DNA of 64,000 nucleotides from Harmothoe impar (taxonomy: Eukaryota > Annelida > Polychaeta > Phyllodocida > Polynoidae): assembly GCA_947462335.1 (NCBI GenBank), contig OX381718.1, positions 39,648,976 through 39,712,975 of the forward strand, read 5' to 3'. The notes beneath the pieces are model-generated. The model had not been told where the DNA came from. It saw only the letters and a program-made list of their open reading frames with translations, and searched no databases. The position numbers were made by a program, and so were the translations under genes. How positions within the stretch are numbered: the stretch's first letter is position 1; each line of letters begins with the position of its first letter. Below are positions 12,156 through 23,798 of the stretch, in pieces.

Positions 12156-13777
12156 AAGGTCCAGATTTATTGGCAGAACTGCATGTACTGACCATAAAAG
12201 TGTCGTGCCCATTGTGTGTATGTTGAGTTAATCACCCGACTGTACAAGCAGGTTCATTACATAAACATGGCTCGTGATGGATCCCTTACATGAATTATAT
12301 ATTACTAATACCGACTTGGGTTCCCAGTGGGTCTACACAATGGGTGGGTGGGCTCTAGGGGTTGGCCTATAGTCAGCTGGTAGTAACCGAATTGGAACAG
12401 TGCCTATATTACCTGACCACATTCTTTGTAGTATTACCTTGTCTGACCTTTTAGTGTTTAAGTATTTAGCCTGCCATGATATGCCATGATTGCACATGCT
12501 ATAGAGGAACTACATATATAAAATGCCACCTTTAAGAGTATATGGGTTGTGAAATATGAGTTTGAGAGCTTTAGGCTCTAAAGAAAAATTCACCTATGTC
12601 TACAATACAAGTTAATACGTCACCCATTAAGTCTGTATTAACCCTTATAGCCATGGTCATTGAATTGAATGCCATTGAATGGAATATAAGTTTGCTTGGG
12701 TATTTTCTGGAAGTTATCATAAGACTGTTTAAGCAATGAGTATTGTACAACTTGAGATAGGATATTAGATAACTGTAGACCAATATATCATACCCTATTA
12801 GCTTCAATTTGACTAAACTACTTCATCAAAATGGAATGTCTCACTATGGATCCTATGATGCACATCCATGAGTAAGAACGCTAAAAAGAACCAAGCTATT
12901 GCCGTAAAGTCCCTTGATGTAGACATAGTATCGAGAAGTGCTAAGATAAAACCATACTACCTTCCCAAAATGTTCAGACCACATATAAACGTGAAACACA
13001 ATCATCTTAACATTTTACCTAACCGACATGACAGACACAGCCTGTATCTGTTATCACGTGACCTCGTGACCAGCCAATTAGAATCTGGCATGTCATGATC
13101 TCGTGGGGCCTGAACTCGACCTAATTGAAGACGCGTCTCTAGGGGTTTTACATAATGAGGGGGGGAGAAGCCAAGAAAAGGCTGTCCCCCTATGTGAGAG
13201 TGCCACTCTGGGTTTGACCCCACTAATTGCTAACTAGTTAAATAGTGAATGAAGATCTGGATCAATGACGTTATGCCAGACATAGACACGGCAAGAGACC
13301 ATGGGAATTGTTGCACATGATTAACGTTAGATCTAACGTGCAAGGGCAAGCCCTGGGCCAAGGTGGGGGTGGTTTTAATTTTAATAGTTAATCAGCTCTA
13401 TACACAATACAAGAGTGATATATCTTGGGCCTATAGTACCAGTTCTAGTGAGGCTCTAGTCACATCTACACATAATATAGCTCATAATACTCTGCAATTA
13501 AATAATGGTAACAATGATAGGATCACGTGATGGTCCAAAGACATAGACATAAAAGGTTCACAACACTAGTTTACAATTGAGGGTTGTTTCACAAGGCAGA
13601 CCCAAGTGAAATATTAGGTAATTATGAACTATTGAAGCTACTCTACTTCTTTGATCCTGCTTTAGTATAGATACTGCCATATTTGGCTTAAAATGGAAAA
13701 AATATATCATAAATACCCGGTAACCAGAATCATAAATGACAAACAGTGTTATAAGATTATGCTATTTCCTTGTGTAG

Positions 13778-13898
13778 CGAGTGAGCAGCGCCCGGCCGCC
13801 ATCTTGCCCGGTAACGACATGCGGGGAGGCATCTTCTACAGGGGGTGCAACAACCCAGAGCTGAACGGCAACTACATCTTCGGGAACTTCATCAATGG
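13778..13898 (+). CDS. GSDH exon 3 in window (GGIFYRGC...NGNYIFGNF)
   Basis: Acceptor cttgtgtag, donor gtaagg, phase 1 to 2. It encodes MRGGIFYRGCNNPELNGNYI then FGNFING, matching the conserved GGYVYRG...LxGxYxFGDFxSG signature of the HHIP/GSDH family. The Cys in YRGC is typical of the HHIP branch. Confidence 0.94.
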
Positions 13899-14308
13899 GT
13901 AAGGCACCGAACACTGATGATGCCGTAGTTTTCATAGAAGCTGGTGTAGATTCCCACACCTGGATGAGTCCTTTAAATTGCCATGTGTATTTATTGCCCA
14001 TGCTAAAAGATACCTTTTACAAGGTAGTATGCACGAGAGTGACAGCGACAGCAAGATTTTTTTGTGACACTCAAAAGAAATTCAATCTTTTTTTACAATG
14101 ACAGCAATTCTTTTTTTTACCTCTTGGAAAAAAAATTCACCTTTTTCATATGGCTCTCCTCGGCCACCATATTGATGGGGGTAAATAGAATAGGTAACAG
14201 CAAAGGTAACATAGTCTCAATGAACATCCTGGATGATGTTTGATTGCTATTTTGAGCCTGGTCATCTGCCATGCCAGCTTTAACACTGTTCTATACTGTT
14301 TCTTACAG

Positions 14309-14430
14309 AGAAGTGCAGCGTCTGACATCTAGTGGTGAGGTGGAGAAGGTGGAGCTGTGTGACCAGTGCTCCCAGGGTCAGAGCGGCACATACCCGCCAA
14401 ACCTGCTCGGTATAGGCCGCGCCCCCGACG
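14309..14430 (+). CDS. GSDH exon 4 in window
   Basis: Acceptor ttcttacag, donor gtgagc, phase 2 to 1. It encodes EVQRLTSSGEVEKVELCDQC and then a segment ending NLLGIGRAPDG. This corresponds to the late propeller blade with two Cys (LCxxC) followed by a FAED/G-type turn in HHIP relatives. Confidence 0.88.
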
Positions 14431-14858
14431 GTGAGCTACTCAACTATCTACCATGACATGCCACACACTGCAAGGACATGGGTATTGAAGCGAAAAATAA
14501 AAGGGTTTAAAGGAGCATTTTAAGAGGCTTTAAGACCAGAAAATGCAATGTAAATTCCAGATTGACATGTATGTGACATTTACATGGCCTTTACTTGGTT
14601 TTTACTGGACTTCAAGCCAGTTTATTGGCCGGCGACGGAGTCCCCGGCCATGGTTAAGGAGTTCACTTTTCCGTAAGGTTTCAACAGGAGTTGCGCGTCC
14701 ATAGGATTAGCATTGGATCGTTTGCTTTTTGCACCCTACATACACAGGCTCTATAGTCTCCCACCCTTCAGCACTGGGGCTCAGCCAGAGTGATCGTAAT
14801 CCTGCGTTGTCCGCCGTCACCCTTACGCATTAGACCTTACCTGCAATTAATCTATATG

Positions 14859-15210
14859 TTACCCAGACTGCACTGCTCATTCCGGTCTACTGCGCTTTCA
14901 ATGGTAAGATGTTTTTCACACGTCCCCCTACCCCCCTCACCTGGCGCCAGTCTGCTACTACAGACGACCACCTAAGTTCGTTCACGGGTCTGGCCACAGG
15001 AAGCAGTACTGTGTACAGGGTGAGTGGAGGTAATTATCAGCGAGTCCTACTCACAATCTGTCATATACATATATAGCTGCAAACCTCAGTGTCCGCTGAT
15101 CAGAACCCTGCAAACACTCTATTGTACCCCAGAATGCACTGCTCATTCCGGTCTACTGAGCTTTCAATGGTACGATGTTGTTCACACATACTGCAGCCGC
15201 CACAGACTGC
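14859..15210 (+). repeat. Duplicated block of about 260 bp period
   Basis: The segment CACTGCTCATTCCGGTCTACTG..CTTTCAATGGTA at about 14,870 recurs at about 15,138, each followed by a CACAC...tract and CTGC. Non-coding; lies in the intron between GSDH exons 4 and 5 of the window. Confidence 0.7.
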
Positions 15211-16105
15211 TAACACCTTAATGACCCTCACCTACCTGGGTACCTATCAGCTTTCTGAGAGAGCAAGGGGCAGAGGGGCGTCACAAACAAAAAGTGGAGG
15301 TGCTGGGACTAGCCTATTGTAAGAGGTAAGGGGTGGAAGGTGGGCGTTACAAAGATTTCCCTTCTCTTTAAGCCTGTGCGCATAGCTGCCTAAATCCGCA
15401 AATTGCGCATTTATTCACCTGGAATAGTCCATTATTACACCAAAGGGGTGAAAGGTGTGCGCAGACTTTCTACCCCGGGCAGGTGAGGTGTTGGCAGTGT
15501 GTGGCCGCTGTAGTGTGTGTGTGTGTGTAGGGGGGGGGGGGTGACCAACAGTGTGTTGCCCTACTCACAAGCCGTCATATATATACATTTAGCTGCGCTA
15601 TAATTATACCTTGCCTACCCCCCCCCCCATACACACCTTGTACATCCAGAATCCTTGATGGAAGCCGGCCACCACGCCTATGGCGTGGATTTCGTAGATC
15701 ATATACCTTTAAATTCTAGTTGTGACTCAAAGCGATCTGCAGTTTGCTTAAATGCTAACGTTCTTGCAGTGACAGCTCCTGATCATCTTGCCTGGTTCAA
15801 AGGATAAAGCGAGAGTATTATACGGTCTTGTGTGATACATCCCAGAAAAGGGAAGGATGATGGGAAGGAATCATGTTGCTATTTCAATTCATTTCATGTA
15901 ATTAGTAACAATATTTGTTAAAATTCCACTTGATTGGTTTTAAAACAATATTTCATGACGATGACATGACCAGTGCTGATGATCTCACAGGCCGTGAAAT
16001 ACTGCGCAGGGCTATCTAACAGGGATGTGACATACAACATTCTTTGGTTAAACCAATGGGGCTTCTATACTCACCATGTAATACGGTACCTTGTATGCCA
16101 TGCAG

Positions 16106-16187
16106 GTGACATCCTGATCATCAGCACCAACTACCCCACTGCCAGCTGGGAAGGAGGCAGAGTGTCCCGTCTCGTCAACCCCAAAAG
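16106..16187 (+). CDS. GSDH exon 5 in window (end of propeller)
   Basis: Acceptor catgcag, donor gtacaa, phase 1 to 2, 82 nt. It encodes DILIISTNYPTASWEGGRVS followed by RLVNPKR, equivalent to the last blade and closing strand (G-x-V-Y-x-LVDPSR) of HHIP-like proteins. Confidence 0.88.
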
Positions 16188-19098
16188 GTACAACTCATCA
16201 TTTATTGAATTACTTAATCTTATTGGCCTAACCCTGAGCTTTTTGATTTTCAAAAAAAGGTACAAGCTTTTTTCTCGACTTGCTCAGTTCACATTAAATT
16301 TTAAGCCCTGCTCTGACTGACACAGATATAAATGTGAAGCCTTTTCATGGTGGATGTTTAGATTGTGCAATACACAACTCTCGGAGGATACAGTTCTATC
16401 ACATAAATTGTGGGTTTAAGACGGCTGATCCAAATACACCAGGTGGTACTACATTTTCACGTTTCTTGCTGTCAGTCTAGACAGGCCTTAAAACAGATAC
16501 TGAAGTGCTTGCTATACATATGACGACATCTGCTATAAGACTTTGACTGGATGACTTCCAAATCTTGTGTAATATAAATTCTAAATTAAAAAAAAAAGAA
16601 ATAATAAAGCGCATTAGAAATTAGTAAGGACAAATTCCAGGACCTTAATTACATATAAGTTGTAAGTAGCTGTATTAGTGAGTCCTGTAAATTGACCTTT
16701 AGTAAAAGAATCTATAAATGTACAGTTTAAATGATACACAATGATTATTAAATGTGTTAAAATGTATTACTATTTTATAGATTACTCTGTGTAAACAGTT
16801 TTGAACCCACTTGATTTAGCATCCAGTTTAACGCCTAAGCAAGCTTACCTCAATTATCAAAATGATGAACACTCAAATAATTATGGTAAAATTGTGGTAA
16901 AACTCTACTAGTATTTTAAGTCAATGCACCATGAAGCTTACAGCTTAAGAAACCTCTGCATTCAGCTTTCCTAAGGTTGCTATAACCTATACTATGTTTA
17001 TTACAGATTTAGTTTTATTCCATAGTGTTAAGCACTGTCATCACTGGATATGGGGATAATAGCTTGATTAGATGACAGATGATGAGCTTTTCTTTTGCAC
17101 GTTACAATATCCAATCAGATTATTGGATATTTTCCTCATAGATTTAAGATGTTAAAGTCGCTTTGCTTTTGGTGAAATTACATCAATTTTCAGCTATGAC
17201 CCTTCAAGGTACGTAATTAAGCCTTTTCTGCTTGGCCCTACACACTGCTGTTTCTGTTTGGATGTAGTCCTGAATATTGCCCCAAGGTGGCAGTAGCCAA
17301 AAGCCCATCTGTATGTGCATATCCAATTGCACATCAATAGGGGACCTAGATTTAACTCTATCCTGTATATATATAATACATGTATAGGGGTTAGTGAGTT
17401 AGTGAATGAGGTCTTCTGGCTATATATGACTTAATACATGTATAGGTGGGATCATTCATAAATGCTGTCATGACGATAAGTAAGGGTTGCCTGCATTTTA
17501 CTGACTTACATACAAGGGTTCTGAAAAAGCAACCAGATTGAATGACCTCATTTATGAATAGTCCCTCCATTGCAATGTATGTTGATAGGGAAATGAGGTT
17601 GTACATGTTTTCTATACAATACACCTACATTTACTGTAGTATTTGCATGAAATGGGAACTCTTAAAGGTTGTGATACACTATCAAGGAAGAGGTACTGGT
17701 ACATACTATAGAATAAAATGCAATAAAAGGCAATCATGGGGACTGGGGCATATTCCACGCAGCCTACTGCCTCGTGGGGTACAGCCCAAGCCCCCACTCG
17801 TGAAATATATTATCAGAGACATTATCAATGGGCATTGGCATTTGTCTATGTATTTCCTTTATTGTGTATCATAGCCTTGAATTACGTTTGTTGAAATGGA
17901 ATATATTGGGAGAGGTTGACAGTCTTACAGCTAATCTAGTGACATAGGGTGTGAACTAATAGATACTTCTCTTCCAAATGGGTATCTGAATAACAAAAAG
18001 TTACTAGTGCACTTTGTACATGCACATGTTGGGTTTTAAGGAATGTATAAGTGCTAACCACACTTATGCCCCATGTTCTGATGCAGGGCCGACTATCAGT
18101 ATGACGTTATAATGGTGTGGTTGAGTTTTTAAGTCAGTTCATGTTGGTTTTCAAGTGTCCAAAAACTACTCAAAACAAATGAATTATAGAAACAGTCTTT
18201 CATAGTGACAATACCCTTGAATATAGACAATGGATGAACTCAGAGAGGGCTTTGCTTTAATACGGGCATGGAGCCTCTGTTCGGACGGACATAATAAAAG
18301 TTTCATTACATCTAATACAACTGCTGTTATTTCTGAAATTGCCAACAGGCTAACCTGAAATTTGCTTCGAATTGAAGATTCCATCCTGGCTTCATATCAG
18401 CACTCGGGTAAAGATTTGAAAGCCTAAATAAGTACAATTATGTGTAACAATTATGGCCTGTAAGCCTGATCCCTTCTGCTTGGACGGTGACTGACCCAAA
18501 AACAAGGACTGTTTGCAACTACCATGCCCTGGGCTTGCTATCCCAAAATTGTTCAGATATTGAATGCAGCCTTACTATGTATTCAAGTAATACCAAACCA
18601 TACATCATACACCTTTCATTAACCTCATTCCTGTTCCCCATTTAAAGCACTAAAAGGGAGCTAGAAAAAGTTCCCACTGGAAATTAAATCATACTTCTTA
18701 GCATTTATTCTAACGCTCATCAGTGTGATGTGTCTACATTATAAGACCCCTCATTACTCTTGTTACTATGTAACATTTTCCCAACGACATGTTTTACAAC
18801 TAGTTCTTAGCACATCCTTCTATTACCATTTTTGAGTAAGTTTTTGCTCACAATGTTTTAATCTAACCATCAAGGCTCCAAACGGGTTAAAACAATTTTT
18901 GAGGAATGTTTGAAGCACTACATTATTTTATCCCAAGGTCTTAATTTATCAACAGTTTTCCAAACATGTTAGTACCTACACTAGTTAGTTCTACATTATA
19001 CATCACCACATTCTAGACATGTCAGAAGTAGTTCCTCAGTTAAACATTGAGTTGTTTAATTACACCATATTTATTTCAGGAGTCTATAAATGCACTAT

Positions 19099-19324
19099 TA
19101 CCGTAAATTCCCGCGTACTACCCGCGGGTTGTACGCGAACCAATCTAAGCTTTCATTTGATACCAAACATGCCTATATAGGGTGCGGGTTATACGAGGGT
19201 TTTTATCTCTATAGAACAGTACTAAAACATAGATTTTCAGATCCAAAAACGGGTTATAGGATTCTCCTGAGTTGGGGGTGCGGGTTATACGCGAGATGCG
19301 GGTAGTACACGGGAATTTACGGTA
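19099..19324. mobile_element. MITE with TACCGTAAATTCCCGCGTA ends
   Basis: Left TACCGTAAATTCCCGCGTAC and right mirror GTACACGGGAATTTACGGTA. Inside are repeated TGCGGGTTATACG blocks. About 226 bp with terminal TA. An element type widespread in invertebrate genomes. Confidence 0.85.
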
Positions 19325-19436
19325 GGTTATTTTTGTCAGGGGTTCACCTCAGTAGAAGATCCTCATGTTTTTCTTGAACTACATGATTTGAAACTTTCTT
19401 TCAGCATGTTTTGTCTTTTGTGGATTCTCTTGACTT

Positions 19437-19721
19437 AGGGAGTGATCGTTTATTATCAACAGGGGGGTGGTGGATTTGGGGGGGAGGCAAACAAATTTGG
19501 ACCCCTTGACCGGGGGGGTGTAAAAAATTTAACCTGTTTTGAGCCAAAAAGCCCGTGCGTTACAATGCTTCAAAGGGCCCGCGCGCGAGCCGATTTTTGA
19601 CCCTAAGGGGGGGGACTAAAAAATGTTGACCCCTTGACCGGGGGGGTGTAAAAAATTTTGCACGCTCCGCGCGGAAAACCCACCACCCACCCCCCCTGTT
19701 GTTAAAAAAAGATCACTCCCT
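19437..19721. mobile_element. Inverted-repeat element, AGGGAGTGATC ends
   Basis: Left AGGGAGTGATCGTTTATTATCAACAGGGGGG, right mirror CCCCCCTGTTGTTAAAAAAAGATCACTCCCT. Inside, a repeated ACCCCTTGACCGGGGGGGTGTAAAAAAT block occurs twice. Confidence 0.82.
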
Positions 19722-20036
19722 TATTCCTGTCATATTTCAGAGTATTCTGTGTACAAGTGTGTACATATACTATATACAAGTGAATAATTCTCATATTCTG
19801 ATGATTAACAAAAATCCTGTAATATTGTATTGATTGTGGCCTTTATATATACTATGCATGTTTCCTCTTGAATCTCGCATTATTTCTCGAACCTCTGAAG
19901 CCACCACCAAACCTCAATATTTTTGTAGCTCTCAACATCATTCTTTATTCAAGTACAGCTTTAGATAGGGAATATCTGTAAATAACACTTCTTTTCAATT
20001 TCAAAGATATTGACTCGGTTGATTTGCTTCTTCCAG

Positions 20037-20161
20037 GCGTGCCGACCCTTCATCCTGTGGCGGTGCCCAGCCTACACAGAGACCAGTGGATCCCATCCGA
20101 CCCGGCCCAGTCACCTCAGCACCCACACAGCCTCCCGTCGTATCAAGAGGCTCAAGAGCAG
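20037..20161 (+). CDS. Linker exon between GSDH and vWA (Pro/Thr rich)
   Basis: Acceptor cttcttccag, donor gtcagt, phase 2 to 1. The first residues RRADPSSCGG resemble the RRAxPxxC tail that ends the HHIP propeller. The rest is a low-complexity Pro/Thr/Gln/Ser linker ending in SRGSRA. Codon phase is the main support; the linker itself has no domain. Confidence 0.8.
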
Positions 20162-20492
20162 GTCAGTCAATGTATATATGGCCTAGATACATTGGGGCAT
20201 GGGGGCCGCCATACTGGGGCAGAACACCCCCAACGACCATGTTGGATTTGCCATAGGACTAGGGTAATGTCTTATCTTTCCCCCTTCACATCCCAGAATA
20301 AGAGTCGCGGATAAGACTGGTGATAGCCTGTAACCCACCCCTATCTGAACCACCTCCCTATTGTCTCTAATGTGAAGTGAGGTGGATTAGCCTGATTAGT
20401 CCTGTCCAGATAAGGAGTTACCCAGAATCCATGGAGTGCATCAGTGGCCTTATTTTAAATAGTGTGGCAACCTGTTTCAGCCCTATACATGT

Positions 20493-20735
20493 GTTAACCC
20501 TTTCAGGGCCACCAAGTGCTTTAATGTGCTATGCCCTTTGTGGTCATGGTGAATGAATGCTGCCAAGGCAATACACTCGCCAAGTCCGCATGAATGTGTC
20601 TTCGCGACCTTACCAAGCTTAGACACTTCCGAAGGGTTGGCATGGTGTACCGACACAGTTCCGGTCATTTACTCACCTGGACCATGTTGGGTCAAAATGA
20701 CGACAAATGTTGCTTTAACACAACATGCTGCATTT
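20493..20735. mobile_element. Family P element, copy 10
   Basis: TTAACCCTTTCAGGGCCACCAAGTGCTTTAAT at left. The right arm is more diverged (TCAAAATGACGACAAATGTTGCTTTAACA). Lies between the linker exon and the first vWA exon. Confidence 0.6.
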
Positions 20736-20909
20736 ACCGAACCTTGTGTTGTATCGACCCGATGTAGCGAAGTAGATTTCACCACAGTCCTTTTGGTGCA
20801 GCACAATATCAAGCACCAAGTTATTTCATAGCTTATTATAGTCAGTTCCTTAATCTATCATACTGTTTGTGTTGTTGATTGCTGATGTAAATGCCTTTCT
20901 CCCTTTTAG

Positions 20910-21013
20910 ATGTTGTCTACCTCATGGACTCCTCTACCAGCATCAGACAGAGTGGATGGGACGCCATGATCAACCTCATTGTAGACCTCATCAACAAACA
21001 GGACAGCATCCAG
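20910..21013 (+). CDS. vWA exon 1 (MIDAS DxSxS)
   Basis: Acceptor tcccttttag, donor gtaact, phase 1 to 0. It encodes DVVYLMDSSTSIRQSGW, the first beta strand of a von Willebrand factor A domain with the MIDAS motif D-S-S-T-S, then the first amphipathic helix (MINLIVDLINKQDSIQ). Confidence 0.95.
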
Positions 21014-21466
21014 GTAACTTTAGTTGTTTTTTCTTGTGTTTTTTTGCCAACCCAAATTCTTTAGAATTTCACTTGAATCCAGGACCACTGGCAATATTCT
21101 GTCACTGCTAATAAAATACTGGCTGTTTGTTGATAAACCTATAGCTGTTGAGATTGGCTCTCTGGGCTCTTAAGTGCGGTTTGCAATCTTGTATTGTATA
21201 CCGTCAATTAAAATACCCATCCACTCAAAATAGGCCACTTTGAGTTGCATTGTCTGGTAACTGTTCTGTTGTGCTAATTCAAGATCCAATTTTAGCAACC
21301 AAGTTAAATATTTCAAGACCCATGTAGCAACTGCACTTGTACAACACCGCAACAGTACAGTAGTTATCATCCATCTTTTTAATGCTTTGAATGTAACTAT
21401 ATTTTTGAGCAGTTTTAAAATATATAACATGACCATTCATATAATACATCTTATATTCCCTGATAG

Positions 21467-21781
21467 GTTGGAGTAGTGAGTTTTGCTGCCGAAGCCAAAG
21501 TGGAGATCCCTCTGACCCTCGTTAGTCAAAACAAACAAGACCTCATCAACCGTGTCCGCAGTATCCGCTACCAAGCCGAGCCCCACACCAACACCTCGGG
21601 AGCCCTCAATGTGATGGTCAACATGCAGAATTACAGCCCTGGTGCTCAGAAGGTGGGAGTCCTGATGACCGACGGAGAGTCGACCAGAGACACCTCCAGG
21701 ACCATCCCTGCCGGGGATGCCGCACGAGGCGCCGGCTTCCACATGATCACCCTCGGCTTCGGACCCTGGATCAGCACCAGA
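21467..21781 (+). CDS. vWA exon 2 (core; MIDAS Thr and Asp)
   Basis: Acceptor cctgatag, donor AGA|gtaag, phase 0 to 0, 105 codons. It encodes VGVVSFAAEAKVEIPL, then a loop PHTNTSGALN carrying the second MIDAS element (Thr), and VGVLMTDGES carrying the third (Asp). The three-part metal site is therefore complete. This is the longest exon in the window. Confidence 0.95.
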
Positions 21782-22112
21782 GTAAGATGCCTATTTGATT
21801 TTTAAAATTTTGTTCAATAATTTGTGTATACATTTGTGTCCTTTGAAGTCCTGGTTTTCATAATCAGCATAATAACATATTCTTCACTATGGTTTAAATT
21901 TTTGATTAAGGTTATGTCGGAGGGAGGAACCTTACTCACGAAAGCACCGTTTATATCTTTGTTCATGCAATAATATGGAAATTCTCATGATTCTAAATTT
22001 AGAAATCCTCATATTTCCAGTTTTAGAAATTCTCATGATTTCAAATTGGAAGGGCAGTAAGTTCTGTCACATATGTTTCTGTCCCTTATCCTACCATACC
22101 ATGTATTTGCAG

Positions 22113-22236
22113 GAGTTGAGTTCCATTGCTACTCAGCCGGCTGACCAGAACTACAAGAGGTACAACAACTTTAGAGAGGTAACCCAGGCCTACACCTTCG
22201 TCAGCGACATTGTTACGCGTGTCTCTCCCACACAAG
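22113..22236 (+). CDS. vWA exon 3 (C-terminal strand and helix)
   Basis: Acceptor tatttgcag, donor gtaggc, phase 0 to 1. It encodes ELSSIATQPADQN, then a segment with YTFVSDIVTRV, the typical last helices of a vWA domain (ELxxIAS...F...L..I). It ends in phase 1, which hands over to the EGF modules. Confidence 0.93.
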
Positions 22237-22681
22237 GTAGGCATCCTAAGTTTGTTAGAAATTATGGTCTCTGTGATTGGTTACTTGTATACCACAGAAA
22301 AAGTATACATTTAATGAATCTCTAACAAATAAATATGAAATGAGCTGATTCAGCTGTGGAAGATTTACTTTGTCTTATCTATTAGACATAATATTATGTG
22401 TTAGACATTAGTGTTCAATTAAAGACACACCATAAAGTCTGACATGTATACAATGTATTAAAGCCAACCCCTCGCACAAGCCGCAATCCTAACTTTGACA
22501 AATCATAATTCATGCACAAACTATGGCTTAAACGCAAGATTTTATAACTTAACTGTTCCTGCAGCTCAGTATGATTACTTCAAGTGGACTCCTGGATTAA
22601 TCGCAAATATACTCAAATATTTGATCAACCGCTTAAGATGCCATGCTCAAAACTAAGTTTTTGTCTCTGTGTCTGTTTCAG

Positions 22682-22792
22682 TGGGACCGTGTGATGTTAA
22701 CCCATGCCAGAATGGCGGTCGGTGCAGTGTGACCAGCAGTACCAGCTTCCAGTGCAGCTGTCCATCCAGCTACACCGGCCAACTCTGTGAAG
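22682..22792 (+). CDS. EGF1
   Basis: Phase 1-1 exon, acceptor tgtttcag, donor gtaaat. Six Cys with spacing 4-5-9-1-8 ([12 protein letters not shown], then CSC and TGQLCE). It is a standard hEGF-type module without a calcium-binding D-x-D/N-E/Q start, and the first module after vWA. Confidence 0.94.
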
Positions 22793-22827
22793 GTAAATTC
22801 TGGTCTCATCAGATAATTCAATTACCA

Positions 22828-23030
22828 TTAAACCTTGCGTATAAGCTTAATTTGCATATTAGCCGCACCTAGACTTCTAGGGGTCTGGTTATGGTCTGAC
22901 ATAAGTATTGTACACATCTAAAAACTTGTGTATGAGCCACATCTTGCATTTGTCCTGATCCTATAAGTGACACTGGCGATCTGACTCTCATACTAGCTGC
23001 GGCCTTTACGCAAGGTTTTACAGTATCGTA
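22828..23030. mobile_element. Degenerate CCGTATAAGCCGCACC-type MITE
   Basis: Left AAACCTTGCGTATAAGC and right GCGGCCTTTACGCAAGGTTTTACAGTA are inverted copies; internal TTAGCCGCACC and CATACTAGCTGCGG. An older relative of the element at 31,597. Confidence 0.65.
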
Positions 23031-23330
23031 AATTCCGCCGTTCAACCCCGATCTCACTGATATCCGGCACCTAGATGTTGAGGAAATTATATAACCAACA
23101 CCTGGAGTCTGATTATGGCTATGTTAGTTTTGCAGTATACTTAAAAATACTCTCTTAATTATAGCCTGCACCTGCACCCTAGTTTTTAATAGTGGACAAG
23201 ATTACAAATGTAATAGACATTCCCCCGCAATATGCAATGGCTAAAATGTTGCTTAAAATCTTAAATAACTTGAATAAGATCATAAATTTATGTTTAAGTG
23301 CACATCCTATACTCATGTTACTTGTTGCAG

Positions 23331-23450
23331 TGACTGATCCATGCAACAACCACCGATGTATAAATGGTGGCCAGTGCAGGCCTCTCAGTGGATCCTATGA
23401 CTGCAACTGTCCATCCGGCTATGAGGGACAATTCTGTGAAATTCGCCGAG
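23331..23450 (+). CDS. EGF2
   Basis: Phase 1-1, acceptor gttgcag, donor gtattt. Spacing 4-5-8-1-8; starts VTDPCNNHRC and ends [11 protein letters not shown]. Close paralogue of EGF3: both start VTDPC, carry the RxLSG segment and have the same donor context, but they are now separated by a 2.56 kb foldback element. Confidence 0.93.
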
Positions 23451-23798
23451 GTATTTATATGCATTTCTTTGTCTTTGTTTTGATGATAAAAAGATAATAG
23501 AATGTTGCAAATTAAATCAATGTGATACAAGTGGAAACCCAGCAGAATCCCCCAAACCATCATGAGATTGCTATCTGATGCTTTTCCGTCTAACCAGTAA
23601 CAAAGTGAGAGCATATCAATGCAAAGTCACACCATCATTAATCTGAAATACTGTATATTCTAACCTACAAGTTTGGAAGCCTAATTCGCTTATCAGCCGC
23701 ATGCCCAACTGTGAAAAATCTTTTAAGCCTAACAGTGGGTCTGAAAATTGTTAGTTGTTAGTACTTCAGTATACTTATATAAACTCGTGGATAAGCCA

